Assembly (NCBI GenBank): GCA_030429835.1 | Contig: JAUIGC010000001.1 | Location: 60,082 to 124,081 of the forward strand | Source: Bacteroidia bacterium | GTDB taxonomy: Bacteria; Bacteroidota; Bacteroidia; Flavobacteriales; Flavobacteriaceae | DNA length: 64,000 nt | Reading direction: 5' to 3' | Position numbers and translations under genes: made by a program | Notes under the pieces: model-generated | Seen by the model: the letters and a program-made list of their open reading frames with translations, nothing else | Told to the model about the DNA's origin: nothing | Databases searched by the model: none | Part shown: positions 62,395 to 64,000 of the stretch, in pieces | Layout of the letters: each line of letters starts with the position of its first letter | Numbering within the stretch: position 1 is the first letter of the stretch

Positions 62395-62910
62395 TCAATC
62401 ATTTTCTTTAAACCAACCAGAGTACATAATATAGGCTTCGGCGATTCTGTTAATCTCACCCTCACTTAATTCTGGACTTATATCCTTTATTTTCTTGGCC
62501 GGCATACCTGCAAAAACACTTCCTGAGGGCACATGTGTACCCTTAGTCAACACGGCACCTGCGGCAATAATGCTGTTGCTTTCAACGACACAATCGTCCA
62601 TGACTATACTTCCCATGCCAATAAGCACATTGTCCTTAATGGTACACCCGTGTACAATGGCATTATGACCAATGGATACATTATTACCGATATTGGTAGG
62701 CGATTTTTGATAGGTACAATGAATAACCGCCCCATCCTGGATATTTACCTTGTTTCCAATATTGATGTAATGAACATCGCCCCTAATGACGGCATTGAAC
62801 CAAACACTGCATTGGTCTCCCATCGTAACCTCACCCACAATTGTAGCGTTTTCGGCCAAAAAACAATCCTCTCCTATTTTTGGATGTTTTCCATTCACCT
62901 CTTTAATCAT
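62395..62910 (-). CDS. Gamma-carbonic-anhydrase-like left-handed beta-helix protein
   Basis: The 171-aa protein has hexapeptide repeats throughout (ATIVGEVTMGDQCSVWFNAVIRGDVHYINIGNKVNIQDGAVIH and on). The zinc-site histidines appear to be kept: one in GAVIHCTY and two in SIGHNAIVHGC. The C-terminal helix (INRIAEAYIMYSGWFKEN) is typical. It may act as a gamma-carbonic anhydrase, but many relatives have other or unknown activities. It ends 69 nt before fabD and starts close to the LytTR regulator. Confidence 0.88.
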   Translation of the reverse strand: MIKEVNGKHPKIGEDCFLAENATIVGEVTMGDQCSVWFNAVIRGDVHYINIGNKVNIQDGAVIHCTYQKSPTNIGNNVSIGHNAIVHGCTIKDNVLIGMGSIVMDDCVVESNSIIAAGAVLTKGTHVPSGSVFAGMPAKKIKDISPELSEGEINRIAEAYIMYSGWFKEND

Positions 62911-62925
62911 AAACTCTTTTTTATA

Positions 62926-63657
62926 TTAATCAAAATACGACAACAAGTCTTTCTTTTTGGATGCCGAAACCAATAATTCCTTTCCGTTGGACAATACGAC
63001 GCTCCCACCCTTACCCTTTCGATATTTGACCACTTCATTCACATTGACCAAATACGATTTGTGAATACGGGCAAAATGAAATTCCAACAAAGCGTCCTCA
63101 AAATATTTAAGTGTTTTGCTTACCAAAATCTTTTTGTTCTCCAAATAGATTTTAGTGTAGTTATCATCCGCCTGGCAATATAGGATTTCTTCCACATTGA
63201 GTACCTGAAACCCGTCTTGTTGTGGCAGTGTCAATTTTCCCTGTATACTTTTGGTATTGGTGTTCAAGACCTTTTCCTGCAAATGGTTTTCCTTGGTCCT
63301 TACCTCCTTTACATATTCTACCGCTTTTACCAGTTCATCAATATTTATGGGTTTGGTAAGGTAATAGGCCGCATGATGGTTTAGGGCATCCTTGGCATAG
63401 TGGTCATAAGCTGTAACGAAAACCGTTTCAAAACTTCGGTCCGGTATTTGGTCCAAAAGATCGAAGGCATTGCCGAAAGGCATTTCCACATCCAAAAAAA
63501 CCAGATCAAGCTCGTTTTTTTCTATTAATCCAACACCTTCCTTAATAGAAGAAGCCATCCCAACAAGTTCAACATCCGGACAATACTTATTTATGTAGTT
63601 ACTGAGGATTTCCCTACTATTGGCTTCGTCCTCAACTAAAATCGCTCTTAAGTTCAT
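62926..63657 (-). CDS. LytTR-family response regulator
   Basis: The 243-aa protein has a receiver domain (AILVEDEANSREILSNYI, phospho-acceptor in LVFLDVEMPFGNAFDLL, Lys in LTKPI) and a C-terminal LytTR DNA-binding domain (GFQVLNVEEILYCQADDNYTKIYL, FARIHKSYLVNVNEVVKYRKGKGGSVVLSNGKELLVS). Its start overlaps the stop of the kinase gene by 4 nt, so they are translationally coupled. Targets are unknown; the next genes on the strand are a gamma-carbonic-anhydrase-like gene and fabD. Confidence 0.95.
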   Translation of the reverse strand: MNLRAILVEDEANSREILSNYINKYCPDVELVGMASSIKEGVGLIEKNELDLVFLDVEMPFGNAFDLLDQIPDRSFETVFVTAYDHYAKDALNHHAAYYLTKPINIDELVKAVEYVKEVRTKENHLQEKVLNTNTKSIQGKLTLPQQDGFQVLNVEEILYCQADDNYTKIYLENKKILVSKTLKYFEDALLEFHFARIHKSYLVNVNEVVKYRKGKGGSVVLSNGKELLVSASKKKDLLSYFD

Positions 63658-64000
63658 TTGTCTTTTTTTAAAGTAAACAATACTTGGGTGCCCTCCCCAT
63701 TGGGTTTTAAATTAGAAATGGAAACGGATACCTTATCGCCGTACATATCATTTAAAATGGCAATCCTCTGTTCTATATTTCCCATCCCCTTGGACTTCTG
63801 TTTCCTTTGGTTCACCGTTTTTAATTCAGTTGATTTCTTTCTGCCTATACCATCATCAACAACGAGTATTTCCAATTCATTTTCATTCTTAGCACGAACC
63901 TTTACTTCCAAAAGCCCTTTTTCTTCCTTATAGCGCAGTCCGTGCCATATGGCGTTTTCTATATAGGGTTGCAATAACATAGGAGGAATCTGAAAGGTGG
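63654..64000 (-). CDS. LytS-type sensor histidine kinase (partial, 5' end outside window)
   Basis: The track gives 63654-63980, but the frame continues to the window edge (FQIPPMLLQPYIENAIWHGL). PMLLQPYIENAIWHGLRYKE is the N-box of the His_kinase/LytS family, and ILVVDDGIGRKKS with KGMGNIEQRIAILNDMYG are the G boxes of its ATPase domain. The sensor and the phosphorylated histidine lie outside the window. It overlaps the response regulator by 4 nt. Confidence 0.93.
   Translation of the reverse strand, partial: TFQIPPMLLQPYIENAIWHGLRYKEEKGLLEVKVRAKNENELEILVVDDGIGRKKSTELKTVNQRKQKSKGMGNIEQRIAILNDMYGDKVSVSISNLKPNGEGTQVLFTLKKDK

Overview
The window looks like a chromosomal segment from a marine-type member of the Flavobacteriaceae (Bacteroidota). 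The evidence is the SusC/SusD pair, a one-piece hybrid two-component regulator, a type IX secretion sorting domain beside PorP/SprF and OmpA-type proteins, LytTR signalling, AT-rich intergenic DNA and weak Shine-Dalgarno signals. No rRNA, tRNA, CRISPR array or insertion sequence was found. The species cannot be named from the sequence alone.

Region 1 (1-21496) is a polysaccharide-utilisation-type locus. It holds a GMC oxidoreductase with a Tat-tagged gluconate-dehydrogenase-subunit-3-like partner, two DUF1080 (3-keto-disaccharide hydrolase family) proteins, a double thioredoxin-fold lipoprotein, a hybrid two-component regulator, SusC, SusD, two paralogous lectin/beta-propeller proteins, a DUF3500 protein, a Tat-tagged sugar isomerase-like TIM barrel, a Tat-tagged mannonate-dehydratase-like protein and a cytochrome c. 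Together these suggest periplasmic oxidation of a glycoside to its 3-keto form, followed by cleavage and isomerisation, with electrons passed to a c-type cytochrome.

Region 2 (about 21.7-40.4 kb) looks like an integrated island. An excisionase-like HTH gene lies at its left end and a tyrosine recombinase at its right end, and a 14-bp direct repeat (TTTAGGTCCAGAAT) lies at both edges. The left half carries a soluble histidine kinase, an NtrC-type sigma-54 activator, two GreA/Rnk-like proteins around a glutamate dehydrogenase, a lone 4-helix-bundle membrane sensor and small unknown proteins. It continues with a tandem universal stress protein, a SulP transporter, a DUF3124 lipoprotein and a MscS-type channel. 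The right half is decaying: the MscS gene has an in-frame TAA, a CynX-type MFS gene has two frameshifts plus a TAG, and a metallo-beta-lactamase-fold gene has a TGA inside its metal-binding motif and is cut off by the integrase gene.

Region 3 (40.5-53.9 kb) holds a YiiX-like papain-fold protein with a membrane partner, a PepSY protein and a small catabolic cluster. That cluster has two type-B carboxylesterases, an alditol-oxidase-like flavoprotein, an FMN hydroxy-acid oxidase, a sugar isomerase-like lipoprotein and a NUDIX-type regulator. Two nearly identical 23-bp inverted repeats (TATTGT-N11-ACAATA) lie upstream of the regulator and of the second esterase, so they are good operator candidates. 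A SanA-like protein, a divergent Nramp homologue and a small conserved-looking protein follow.

Region 4 (53.9-64 kb) is a minus-strand three-gene operon for a giant Calx-beta adhesin-like protein, PorP/SprF and an OmpA-family protein, followed by fabD, a gamma-carbonic-anhydrase-like protein and a LytTR two-component pair whose kinase runs off the window edge.
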